64,000 bases of DNA. It comes from Chlorobaculum parvum NCIB 8327 (GTDB lineage: Bacteria > Bacteroidota > Chlorobiia > Chlorobiales > Chlorobiaceae). Under the pieces are notes generated by a model that saw only the letters and a list, made by a program, of their open reading frames with translations, did no database searches and was not told where the DNA came from. Location of the stretch: positions 480,001 to 544,000 of the forward strand of contig NC_011027.1 of the NCBI RefSeq assembly GCF_000020505.1, given 5' to 3'. This document shows, piece by piece, positions 18,338-26,633 of this stretch (its first letter is position 1; every line of letters begins with the position of its first letter). Position numbers and translations under genes: made by a program.

Positions 18338-19786
18338 TTACCACTCGTCGTAGTTCTTTGCCGTGCCGCCGAGCTTTTCGTGGATGGCAGCGGCAGCCGT
18401 GCGGCCAGCGCCCATGGCGAGAATCACCGTTGCGCCGCCCGTGACGATGTCACCACCGGCATAGACGCCCTCTTTGGAGGTCTGCATGGTGTTGACGTCA
18501 ACCACGATGGTCTCGCGCTTGCTGACCTCGATGTCGGGTGTGGTCTGGTGGATGAGCGGGTTGGAGCCGTTGCCGATGGAGATGATCGCCATGTCGATGG
18601 GCAGGATGTACTCCGAGCCTTCGACCGGCACCGGGCGGCGGCGTCCCGAATCGTCAGGCGCGCCAAGCTCCATTTTCTGGCACTTCGCGCCGGTGAGCCA
18701 CGCCTGGTCGTTACCGACGAATTCGAGCGGGGTGGTCAGCAGCAGGAACTCGATGCCCTCCTCCTTGGCGTTGTGAATCTCCTCTTCGCGGGCCGGCATC
18801 TCTTTTTCGGAGCGGCGATAGACGATGTAGGCATGCTCCGCGCCGAGCCGTTTGGCCGTGCGGACGGCGTCCATTGCGGTGTTGCCGCCACCGAAGACCG
18901 CCACGCTCTTGCCCTTGCAGTCGAACACCGGAGTGTCGTTGTTCGGGAAGTCGTAGGCCTTCATGAGGTTAACCCTCGTGAGGAACTCGTTGGCCGAAAG
19001 CACGCCGACGAGGTTCTCGCCGGGGATGCCCATGAACCACGGCAGACCGGCGCCGACGCCGATGAAAACCGCGTCGAAACCTTCCTCTTCCATCAGTTCG
19101 TCGATGGTGATGGTGCGTCCGACGACAACGTCAGTGCGGAACTCGATGCCCATGCGGCGCAGGCCGTCAAGCTCCTCGCGCACGATCTCTTTCGGCAGAC
19201 GGAACTCCGGAATGCCGTACATCAGCACGCCGCCAAGCTCGTGCAGCGCTTCGAAAATCACCACCTTGTGGCCGTACTGGGCCAGGTCGTTGGCGCAGCT
19301 CAGGCTGGCCGGGCCGCTGCCGACGACGGCGACTTTCTTGCCGGTCGAGGGGGCGATTTTCGGATCGATCTTCTGGCCGCTGGTGCGTTCGTAGTCGCCG
19401 ACGAAGCGTTCGAGGTTGCCGATGGCTACCGGCTCGTGCTTCTTGCCGATCACGCACACCTTCTCGCACTGGTCTTCCTGCGGGCAGACGCGGCCGCAGA
19501 TCGACGGCAGCACGTTGTCCTCCTTGATCTTCCTGACCGCGCCCATGAAGTCGCCTTCGGCGATGAGCTTGATGAACTGGTCGATCTTGATATTGACCGG
19601 GCAGCCTGCGATGCAGACCGGGTCCTTGCACTGGATGCAGCGCAGCGCTTCCTGCTGTGCCTGTTCCGGAGTCAGTCCGAGGTTGACCTCCTTGAAGTTG
19701 CCGACGCGCACCTCTGGATCCTGTGCGGGCATCTTCTGGCGGGGGATGGCCATGCGTTCCTTGGCCGTGATAGTACGAGCGTCCAT
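18338..19786 (-). CDS. nfnL: NfnL/GltD-type NADPH-dependent Fe-S flavoprotein
   Basis: The 482-residue protein has an N-terminal bis-[4Fe-4S] region (CIQCKDPVCIAGCP, then CGRVCPQEDQCEKVC) and two dinucleotide-binding folds, the FAD one starting KKVAVVGSGPASLSCA and the NADPH one at GKSVAVFGGGNTAMDA. This is the glutamate-synthase small-subunit family. Because the gene beside it encodes the dihydroorotate-dehydrogenase-B-like partner, the pair is most likely NfnSL (NADH-dependent reduced ferredoxin:NADP+ oxidoreductase, electron-bifurcating) or the closely related SudAB. A stand-alone GltD is less likely because no GltB large subunit is visible. Confidence 0.82.
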   Translation of the reverse strand: MDARTITAKERMAIPRQKMPAQDPEVRVGNFKEVNLGLTPEQAQQEALRCIQCKDPVCIAGCPVNIKIDQFIKLIAEGDFMGAVRKIKEDNVLPSICGRVCPQEDQCEKVCVIGKKHEPVAIGNLERFVGDYERTSGQKIDPKIAPSTGKKVAVVGSGPASLSCANDLAQYGHKVVIFEALHELGGVLMYGIPEFRLPKEIVREELDGLRRMGIEFRTDVVVGRTITIDELMEEEGFDAVFIGVGAGLPWFMGIPGENLVGVLSANEFLTRVNLMKAYDFPNNDTPVFDCKGKSVAVFGGGNTAMDAVRTAKRLGAEHAYIVYRRSEKEMPAREEEIHNAKEEGIEFLLLTTPLEFVGNDQAWLTGAKCQKMELGAPDDSGRRRPVPVEGSEYILPIDMAIISIGNGSNPLIHQTTPDIEVSKRETIVVDVNTMQTSKEGVYAGGDIVTGGATVILAMGAGRTAAAAIHEKLGGTAKNYDEW

Positions 19787-19835
19787 GATTACGATTGCGG
19801 GTTTAGCTTTAAAACTTGATTTCGTAACAGCTCAG

Positions 19836-19868
19836 CCCGACGGAGGCCGTTCGACCGGCTCCGTCGGG
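19836..19868 (-). repeat. Strong hairpin between nfnS and nfnL
   Basis: The arms cccgacggag(g)ccg and cggctccgtcggg pair over 13 bp with one bulged base and a 6-base loop, in the 111-bp gap between the two subunit genes. There is no T-run on either strand, so it may adjust subunit ratio by attenuation or RNA processing rather than stop transcription fully. Confidence 0.55.
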
Positions 19869-19897
19869 TTGGCGGAATTGTATGAAAAAGAGTGTTC

Positions 19898-20743
19898 TCA
19901 GCCCTGTCCGTGCAGCTTGCAGGCGTGTTCGAAAGCTTCGCCGGCCTCTTTCTCTTCGTGCTGGTAGATTCTGTTCCGATCGGCCAGGTTTTTGAAATCG
20001 ACCTGATGGGCGTCGAATTCCGGGCCGTCGATGCAGGCGAACTTGATTTCGTTGCCGATCGTGACGCGGCAGCCACCGCACATGCCGGTGCCGTCGATCA
20101 TGATGGGGTTGAGGCTGACCACGGTTTTGATGCCGTGCGGGCGGGTGACATCGGCCACAGCTTTCATCATCGGAATCGGGCCGATGGCGAGCACGAAGTC
20201 GATCTTCTTGCCGGAGTCGATCAGCTCCTGAAGCTTCTGGGTGACGAAGCCGTTGAAGCCGTACGAGCCGTCATCGGTGGTGATGTAGGCCTCGTCGCTG
20301 ACCGCCTTCATCTCGTCTTCGAGAATCACCAGGTCTTTCGAGCGCGCACCGTTGATGGTGATCACATAGTTGCCCGCCTCCTTGAGCGCCTTGGCCGTCG
20401 GGTAGGCGATGGCCGTACCGACGCCGCCGCCGATGCTGACTGCGGTACCGAAATTCTCGATATGCGAAGGGGTGCCGAGCGGGCCGACCACGTCGGCGAT
20501 CGAGTCACCAGCCTCCTTGCGGTTCAGCTCGCGAGTCGATTTGCCAGCGCCCTGGGCGATGATGGTGATGGTGCCTTTTTCAGGATCGGAATCGGCGATG
20601 GTCAGCGGAACGCGCTCACCGTTCGGATTGATCCTGACGATGACGAACTGGCCCGCTTTTCGCTTTTTTGCGATCATCGGGGCCTCGATCTCGAATTTTT
20701 TGATATTTTCAGCTAAAAAAATAGCGGAAACAATCCTGTACAT
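19898..20743 (-). CDS. nfnS: NfnS/SudB-type FAD/NAD-binding, [2Fe-2S] subunit
   Basis: From ATG 20743 (MYRIVSAIFLAENIKKFEIEAP) the product is 281 residues, the family length; the frame is open for 24 codons further upstream, but those are not family-like. The N-terminal ferredoxin-reductase FAD domain has the RVPLTI segment, followed by an NAD-binding fold (AVSIGGGVGTAIAYP). The C-terminal GTGMCGGCRVTIG with a later FACIDGPEFDAH supplies the cysteines for a [2Fe-2S] cluster. It is transcribed first, ahead of nfnL. Together they would link NADH, NADPH and reduced ferredoxin, which fits a reverse-TCA autotroph. Confidence 0.82.
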   Translation of the reverse strand: MYRIVSAIFLAENIKKFEIEAPMIAKKRKAGQFVIVRINPNGERVPLTIADSDPEKGTITIIAQGAGKSTRELNRKEAGDSIADVVGPLGTPSHIENFGTAVSIGGGVGTAIAYPTAKALKEAGNYVITINGARSKDLVILEDEMKAVSDEAYITTDDGSYGFNGFVTQKLQELIDSGKKIDFVLAIGPIPMMKAVADVTRPHGIKTVVSLNPIMIDGTGMCGGCRVTIGNEIKFACIDGPEFDAHQVDFKNLADRNRIYQHEEKEAGEAFEHACKLHGQG

Positions 20744-20933
20744 TGTTCTTTCGATTTCTCGTGATATGTGGATTGGAATGGTTTTCAGGGAAGTTTGGAA
20801 CAAATCGAAAACCAACGGAAGGTTGTATAATACGGCAAGAACTTCTTAATTGAAAGCCGTGTTCACGCTTTTTCGACCTGTGGGTGCTTTTTTCTCCATC
20901 CGGTGGTCATCAGTCACGCTTAATTTTCTGTTC

Positions 20934-21542
20934 ATGATATTTATTGCCGATTACGGCGCCGGAAATCTCAGGTCGGTGCACAAGGCGTTCGAGTTTCTCA
21001 GTATCGATGCGGTTGTCAGCGACAAGGCTTCGGAGATGAGCCGTTACGAAAAGGTGCTCATTCCAGGCGTTGGCGCTTATGGCCCTGCGATGGAGGCGTT
21101 CAACCAGCATGGTTTCGGCGATGCGATCGGGGAGCACATCGACAAGGGGCGGAGCGTGCTCGGCATCTGCCTCGGCATGCAGCTCTTTCTGACCGAAAGC
21201 GAAGAGATGGGCACGAATCAGGGGCTCGATCTCGTACCCGGAAAGGTGCTTCATTTTCCGCGTGGCGGTGACAAAATTCCGCAGATCGGCTGGAACACGA
21301 TCAATCTGTGCCGCAAAGAGTCGGTGCTGTTCCGCGGTATTCCGGACGAGTCGTGGTTCTACTTCGTCCACTCCTACTATTGCAGCCCCGTCGATCCGGC
21401 AAGTATCGCTGCCACGACCGAGTACGCCGGAAAAAAGTTTTGTTCGGCCATTGAAAAAAATGGTATTTTCGCAGTTCAGTTCCACCCGGAAAAGAGCTCC
21501 GAAGCGGGCTTGCTGGTGTTGAAGAATTTTGCAGAGTTTTAA
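20934..21542 (+). CDS. hisH: Imidazole glycerol phosphate synthase, glutaminase subunit
   Basis: HisH releases ammonia from glutamine for HisF in histidine synthesis. The 202-residue product from ATG 20934 starts with the family sequence MIFIADYGAGNLRSV, so I did not use the longer frame beginning at 20850. The nucleophile cysteine lies in LGICLGMQLF, and the His-x-Glu pair is in VQFHPEKS. It is followed 20 bp later by hisA, while hisF is not in the window. Confidence 0.95.
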   Translation: MIFIADYGAGNLRSVHKAFEFLSIDAVVSDKASEMSRYEKVLIPGVGAYGPAMEAFNQHGFGDAIGEHIDKGRSVLGICLGMQLFLTESEEMGTNQGLDLVPGKVLHFPRGGDKIPQIGWNTINLCRKESVLFRGIPDESWFYFVHSYYCSPVDPASIAATTEYAGKKFCSAIEKNGIFAVQFHPEKSSEAGLLVLKNFAEF

Positions 21543-21562
21543 GCTGTTGAGGGGTTTACGCT

Positions 21563-22345
21563 ATGTTGATCATACCCGCTATCGATATTAAGGAAGGCAA
21601 GTGCGTCAGACTGACCAGGGGTGATTTTGCTCAGAAAAAGATTTATCTCGACAATCCTGCTGACATGGCGATTATCTGGCGGAAACAGAACGCCAAGATG
21701 CTCCATGTGGTCGATCTCGATGCGGCTCTGACCGGTGAGATGGTCAACTTCGAGAAGATTCGCGAGATTGTGGAACTGCTCGATATTCCGATCCAGGTCG
21801 GCGGCGGCATTCGCTCGGTCGAAGCGGTCGAAAAGTATCTCAGCATCGGCGTCAGCCGTGTGGTCATTGGCTCAGCGGCGGTTACCAATCCAAGCCTTGT
21901 GGCCGATCTCCTCAAAAAGTATCGTCCCTCGCAGATCGTCGTCGGCATCGATGCCGAGCACGGCGTGCCAAAAATCAAGGGGTGGACCGAGAGCAGCAAC
22001 ATGCAGGATTACGAGCTGGCTCTTGAAATGAAGAAACTTGGCGTCGAGAGGATTATCTATACCGACATCACCCGCGATGGCATGTTGCAGGGCGTCGGAT
22101 ACGAAACCACCAAGCGTTTTGCCGAAAAGGCGGGCATGAAGATCACCGCATCGGGCGGCGTGAGCACTTCTGATGACCTCCACAAACTCAGGTCGCTCGA
22201 ACGGTTTGGCGTCGATTCGGTCATTATCGGCAAAGCTCTCTACGAGTGCAACTTCCCGTGCCAGGAGCTCTGGTACGCTTACGAGCAGGATTTGGGCATC
22301 GACGGCGAATTCTCCACGGCCCGAAAGAAAGAGTGCTGCCGCTGA
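21563..22345 (+). CDS. hisA: ProFAR isomerase (histidine biosynthesis)
   Basis: HisA isomerises ProFAR to PRFAR, the step before HisH/HisF. The 260-residue TIM barrel has the family features: catalytic aspartate in IPAIDIKEGKCVRLTRG, the first phosphate loop VGGGIRSVEAV, the second catalytic aspartate in YTDITRDGMLQG, and the second phosphate loop ASGGVSTSDDL. The C-terminal 15 residues (TARKKECCR region) extend slightly past the usual end. It lies 20 bp after hisH. Confidence 0.96.
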   Translation: MLIIPAIDIKEGKCVRLTRGDFAQKKIYLDNPADMAIIWRKQNAKMLHVVDLDAALTGEMVNFEKIREIVELLDIPIQVGGGIRSVEAVEKYLSIGVSRVVIGSAAVTNPSLVADLLKKYRPSQIVVGIDAEHGVPKIKGWTESSNMQDYELALEMKKLGVERIIYTDITRDGMLQGVGYETTKRFAEKAGMKITASGGVSTSDDLHKLRSLERFGVDSVIIGKALYECNFPCQELWYAYEQDLGIDGEFSTARKKECCR

Positions 22346-22386
22346 GCCCGGACGAATCCTCGCGCTTGCAACCATCATCAGTCATC

Positions 22387-23013
22387 GTGCAGGAACAGGA
22401 CCGACAACTTCTCCAGTCTGTCGAAGCGCTTATCTTCGCTTCTGAAGAACCCGTCACGCCGCAGGCTATCTGCCAGATTATCGGCGGAGAGTTCAGCTAT
22501 CCCGATCTTCAATCGGCCGTTGAGGCGCTCAATCAGGAGTACGAGGCGACCGGCCGCACCTTTCGCATTCATTTTCTTGCCGGCGGCTATCGCTTTCTGA
22601 CTGATCCGGACCACGGCGATCTCGTGCGGCAATTGCTCGCGCCGGTGATTCAGCGCCGTCTTTCACGCTCAATGCTGGAAGTGCTTTCCGTGATTGCCTG
22701 GCATCAGCCGGTGACGAAAGGGGATATTCAGCAGATTCGCGGTGTCAGCCCCGATTACGCTATCGACCGGCTGCTTTCGCGCGGCCTCGTTGAAGTGCGC
22801 GGGCGGGCGGACTCTCCCGGCAGGCCGCTGCAGTACGGCACGACGGCCGGGTTTCTCGATCTGTTCCACCTGCCGAGTTTGAAAGATCTTCCCAAGTTAC
22901 GAGAAATAAAAGAGATACTGCAAGAGCACGAAGAGCAGGAGTATCTGGCTGCTGGCGGTGAGCAATCGCCAGCCGATAACGATGAACCCGCCCAAATGGA
23001 GGCACCCGAATGA
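22387..23013 (+). CDS. scpB: Segregation and condensation protein B
   Basis: ScpB is the winged-helix partner of ScpA in the SMC condensin complex; smc itself is at 36-39.6 kb. The product is 208 residues with the family start ALIFASEEPVT, the central VLSVIAWHQPVTKGDIQQIRG and the second winged helix ending LFHLPSLKDLP. No ATG is available at the right place. I chose GTG 22387; an in-frame TTG at 22366 is the alternative, and neither has a strong ribosome-binding site. It overlaps the next gene by 4 bp. Confidence 0.88.
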   Translation: MQEQDRQLLQSVEALIFASEEPVTPQAICQIIGGEFSYPDLQSAVEALNQEYEATGRTFRIHFLAGGYRFLTDPDHGDLVRQLLAPVIQRRLSRSMLEVLSVIAWHQPVTKGDIQQIRGVSPDYAIDRLLSRGLVEVRGRADSPGRPLQYGTTAGFLDLFHLPSLKDLPKLREIKEILQEHEEQEYLAAGGEQSPADNDEPAQMEAPE

Positions 23014-23753
23014 AGCGATCCGCTCAGGATGAGAAGGTCAGAATCAACAAATATCTCGCCATGTGTGGCATTGCGTCGCGCCGCGCCGCCGACCAGCTCG
23101 TGCTCGAAGGGCGGGTCATGGTCAACGGCCACGTTGCCGACCAGCCGGGCTTGCAGATCGATCCGAAGCACGATGAGGTGATCGTCGATGGGCGGCACAT
23201 GGCGCAGCCTGAGCACAAGAAGGTTTACATTCTTTTCAACAAGCCGCGCAACGTCATCACTACGAGCCACGACGAGCGTGATCGCCAGCAAATTCTCGAC
23301 TTTGTCGATGTGCCTGAACGGGTTTTTCCGGTCGGACGGCTCGACCGCAAGAGCACCGGCCTGCTTATTCTCACCAACGACGGCACGCTGGCGCATCGCT
23401 TGATGCACCCTTCGTCGCTGGTGCAGAAAGAGTATCTCGCCGAACTGGATGCGAAGTTTCCGGGCTCGATGCTCTCCAAGCTGACCAGCGGCATGAGGCT
23501 CAAGGATACGGGCGAAAAGGTGAGCCCGTGCCGTGCCAAAATTCTTGATGACGGCATGAGCGTGCTGGTGAGCATCCACGAAGGCAAAAATCATCAGGTG
23601 CGCCGCATGTTCAGCACACTCGGTTTCGAGGTCAAGCGGCTCGACCGCGTGGCCTATGCCGGACTGACCCCCGGAGAACTCCGGCGTGGCGAATGGCGCT
23701 ACCTGAGCCGCAAGGAGGTCGAGCACCTCTATCGGTTATGTGGCAAGGATTGA
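23010..23753 (+). CDS. rluB: RluB/RsuA-family rRNA pseudouridine synthase
   Basis: The 247-residue protein has an N-terminal S4 RNA-binding domain (RINKYLAMCGIASRRAADQLV) and a catalytic domain with the nucleophilic aspartate in FPVGRLDRKSTGLLILTNDG. The family converts uridine to pseudouridine in 23S (RluB) or 16S (RsuA) rRNA. The ATGA overlap with scpB reproduces the widespread scpB-rluB pairing, which supports the RluB name. Start ATG 23010 is fixed by that overlap. Confidence 0.9.
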   Translation: MKRSAQDEKVRINKYLAMCGIASRRAADQLVLEGRVMVNGHVADQPGLQIDPKHDEVIVDGRHMAQPEHKKVYILFNKPRNVITTSHDERDRQQILDFVDVPERVFPVGRLDRKSTGLLILTNDGTLAHRLMHPSSLVQKEYLAELDAKFPGSMLSKLTSGMRLKDTGEKVSPCRAKILDDGMSVLVSIHEGKNHQVRRMFSTLGFEVKRLDRVAYAGLTPGELRRGEWRYLSRKEVEHLYRLCGKD

Positions 23754-23860
23754 GTATATTGGCGGTGAAATTTTGGGCTGCTTCGCAAGTTAATCGTTGA
23801 GATCAACACGACGATCGGAGTGTAAGCCCACTTGTTCTGCCAAACCATCGGCCCCTAACG

Positions 23861-25861
23861 ATGATGTTCCAGCCATACCCTTTTTCCCGCCGACTGGCTT
23901 CGGCGGCAGCGCTTTGCGTGTTTATTTTCTTACCGTTTTCAGCTCTGGCGGATGAATCCATTCAGGAGCTGCTCGATCGTTCCGAACCTGAGAGCAATGC
24001 CGAGGAGCTGTTCGGTGTGCTCGAAGATCTGCGCGGGCAGCGTATTTCGGTCAACCTTGCCACCGAAGAGCAGCTGCTCGGACTGCCCCTGCTGACTCCT
24101 GCTGATGCGGCGAAGATCATCGACTGGCGCCGACAGCGTGGCCCGATCACCTCGGCAGCTGAACTCGAAAAGATCATCGGCAAGAAGAGCGCGGAGCGTC
24201 TGTCCGGCTTTTTCTCATTCGAACTGCCAACAAAGCAAGAGGAAAAAAAGGTTTCCCAACGCATTCGCGGCAGCCTCATCAGCCGGGTCTACCGGGAGAG
24301 TCCGCCGCGCGCCGGTATCGAAAACGGCAAGTACGCCGGGGAGAACCGACACCTCTACAATCGGCTTCAGGCAAGTACTCTACAGTATGGTTTCACCGTG
24401 CTTCAGGACAGCGATGTCGGTGAAGCGGATTTTGACGATTTCATCTCGTTCAGCGCCTATGCCCGGCGCATCGGTATTCTCGACCAGGCGGTCATCGGTA
24501 ATTACCGACTCAGTTTTGGCCAGGGGCTGTTGTTCGGTCAGGGGCGATATTTCAGCAAAGGCACCGATGCCATCGATGGCGTGCAGCTCTCTTCCCGGCC
24601 GCTTCGCCCCTACGCTTCGGCCGCTGAATACGGCTTCCTGCAGGGCGCTGCCGTGACGCTTTCGCCCGGGGATTTTGAAATGACTGCGTTTACCTCATCC
24701 AATAAAGTGGATGCCAGTATCGACGATGGTGTGGTGACGAGCATTTCGACGAGCGGCTATCACCGAACTGCTTCCGAAATCGAAAAAAAAGACAATCTCA
24801 CCGAGCGGGTCAGCGGCCTCAACCTTCGCTACCGGTATCGCAGCGATGACCTCGACGCCGTTGTCGGCGCGACCTGGGCCGATTATCGTTACGGACTTCC
24901 GTTCGACCGGCTCGATGGCGATCGCGGCGGACAGCTCGCATCGGTCGATGCCAGCGCGGTCTATCAGAACGTCCAGCTTTTCGGTGAGGCCGCTTTCTCC
25001 GATACTCCCGGCGCAGTCTCCTGGCTTGCCGGTGCGCAGGCCGAGCTGGCCAAAGGCGTTACTGGCGTGGTTTCGATGCGGGAGTATGCTGTCGATTACG
25101 TCTCGCCGTTCGCCGGAGCTTTCGCCGAGCGTGGCGACGATGCTTCGAACGAGGAGGGTTTCTACACCGGACTTAGTGCCGATGTGCTCGATAACCTGAA
25201 TCTTGCCGCGTCGTACGATCTCTTCCGGTTTCCCGAGCTCGATCCGGATCGCTACGCCCTGCCCTCGTCAGGCCACGAAGCCCGGTTGTATGCCACCTGG
25301 AAGCCGAGCCGCTCGATAACTCTGGAGGGGCTCTATCAGCATCAGGAGAAAGAGGAGACGAAAACCCAGACCGGCCCCGACACCTATCGTGAGTATGTGA
25401 TGCCGGTGCCCAAAACCACCAACAGGGTGCAGCTCAGCCTGAAAGCCCGCTGCTCATCGAGCCTTATCCTGAAGTCGCGAGTTGCATTCAAAAGCGTCGA
25501 GAGCTCGTTCGTCAGTGGCCTTGAAACCGAACAAGGGCGGCTTTTTTACCAGCAGATCAACTGGAAACGCGGCCCATTCACCCTCAAAACCCGCCTCGCT
25601 TTTTTCGATACCGACAGTTACGATGCCGCCCTTTACGCCTACGAGGACGACCTGCCGCTGGTCTACACACTCAGCACCTACTACGGTCAGGGAAAAGCGT
25701 GGTTTATTCTGCTCGACTACAAGCCGTTGAAGAATTTCAGGCTTACCGCCAAATACGAAACCACCTGGTACAGTGATCGTGACACATACAGCAGCGGCAA
25801 CGACCTGCGCGACACCTCATCGCCAAGCTCGTTTGAGTTGGGCGCGCTGCTGCGGTTCTGA
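23861..25861 (+). CDS. Secreted helix-hairpin-helix protein with predicted outer-membrane beta-barrel
   Basis: The product is 666 residues. A signal peptide (about 1-30, ending SALA) is followed by ComEA-like helix-hairpin-helix motifs at about 55-120: VNLATEEQLLGLPLLTPADA and a second one around GPITSAAELEKIIGKK. The remaining 540 residues are rich in alternating aromatic strands (RLYATWKPSRSITLEGLY, FRLTAKYETTWYSD) and end in ELGALLRF, the C-terminal phenylalanine of outer-membrane barrels. Similar HhH-plus-barrel proteins occur in Bacteroidota/Chlorobiota, function unknown. DNA binding at the cell surface, as in ComEA uptake, is a hypothesis. A strong terminator follows. Confidence 0.75.
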   Translation: MMFQPYPFSRRLASAAALCVFIFLPFSALADESIQELLDRSEPESNAEELFGVLEDLRGQRISVNLATEEQLLGLPLLTPADAAKIIDWRRQRGPITSAAELEKIIGKKSAERLSGFFSFELPTKQEEKKVSQRIRGSLISRVYRESPPRAGIENGKYAGENRHLYNRLQASTLQYGFTVLQDSDVGEADFDDFISFSAYARRIGILDQAVIGNYRLSFGQGLLFGQGRYFSKGTDAIDGVQLSSRPLRPYASAAEYGFLQGAAVTLSPGDFEMTAFTSSNKVDASIDDGVVTSISTSGYHRTASEIEKKDNLTERVSGLNLRYRYRSDDLDAVVGATWADYRYGLPFDRLDGDRGGQLASVDASAVYQNVQLFGEAAFSDTPGAVSWLAGAQAELAKGVTGVVSMREYAVDYVSPFAGAFAERGDDASNEEGFYTGLSADVLDNLNLAASYDLFRFPELDPDRYALPSSGHEARLYATWKPSRSITLEGLYQHQEKEETKTQTGPDTYREYVMPVPKTTNRVQLSLKARCSSSLILKSRVAFKSVESSFVSGLETEQGRLFYQQINWKRGPFTLKTRLAFFDTDSYDAALYAYEDDLPLVYTLSTYYGQGKAWFILLDYKPLKNFRLTAKYETTWYSDRDTYSSGNDLRDTSSPSSFELGALLRF

Positions 25862-25885
25862 GGAAGATTATGGGCATCCAGAGAG

Positions 25886-25927
25886 CAAAAAGCAGCGTTT
25901 TTTCGTCACGCTGCTTTTTTGTTTTTT
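25886..25927 (+). terminator. Rho-independent terminator
   Basis: The stem aaaagcagcg/cgctgctttt (25887-25896 and 25909-25918) is followed by T-rich sequence up to 25927, 25 bases after the stop of the HhH/barrel gene. Confidence 0.85.
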
Positions 25928-25971
25928 AGAGTGTTGTCCTTCACGATAATTGAGATGGAGATAGATAGAGA

Positions 25972-26610
25972 ATGCAAGAACTATGGGTTCACGCCCTGAC
26001 CGTGTTTATGGGGTTTTTCGCCATTATGAACCCCATTGCCAACGTGCCGATATTTCTGAGCCTCACGGAGGGTGACGATGAAAAGACGACGGCAATGGTG
26101 GCGTCACGCGCGCTGTTGCTGGCGTTTCTGATCGTGTCGGTTTTTTCGGTGGCCGGGAAGATCATCTTCGATCTTTTCGGCATTACGCTGCCGGCATTTC
26201 AGATTACGGGCGGATTGCTGGTGTTTCTGATCGGCTTTCACATGCTGCAGGGCGATCAGTCCAGCGTGCAGCATCCGAGCGACAAGGATAAGAAAAAATC
26301 CCTCGAAGCCGCGCTCAGCGTCACGGTCTCCCCGCTGGCGATGCCAATCCTCGCCGGGCCGGGCACGATCGCCACGGCGATGAACTTTTCGACCGGCGAG
26401 AACTTCATGGACATGGCCGTGACGATTGTGGTGTTCGGCGTACTTTGCCTCATTACCTATGTGCTGTTTGTCTCGGGAGAGAAGTTTGTCACCTACATCG
26501 GAGCCAGCGCGTTAGGCGTTATTACGCGAATGATGGGTTTGATTCTCGCTGTCATCGGGTCTCAGATGGTAATTACGGGAGTACACGGAGCGTTCGGGCT
26601 GGCTGGGTGA
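25972..26610 (+). CDS. MarC-family integral membrane protein
   Basis: This 212-residue inner-membrane protein has about six hydrophobic segments. Family signatures are the N-terminal FMGFFAIMNPIANVPIFLSL, the loop-helix SPLAMPILAGPGTIATAM and the C-terminal GVITRMMGLILAVIGSQMV. MarC/UPF0056 proteins were once linked to multiple-antibiotic resistance, but that role was withdrawn and the function is unknown. It begins after the terminator and ends 23 bp before the AT-rich HEPN gene. Confidence 0.92.
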   Translation: MQELWVHALTVFMGFFAIMNPIANVPIFLSLTEGDDEKTTAMVASRALLLAFLIVSVFSVAGKIIFDLFGITLPAFQITGGLLVFLIGFHMLQGDQSSVQHPSDKDKKKSLEAALSVTVSPLAMPILAGPGTIATAMNFSTGENFMDMAVTIVVFGVLCLITYVLFVSGEKFVTYIGASALGVITRMMGLILAVIGSQMVITGVHGAFGLAG

Positions 26611-26633
26611 ATTTTTGATAAAAAAGCGGTTTT

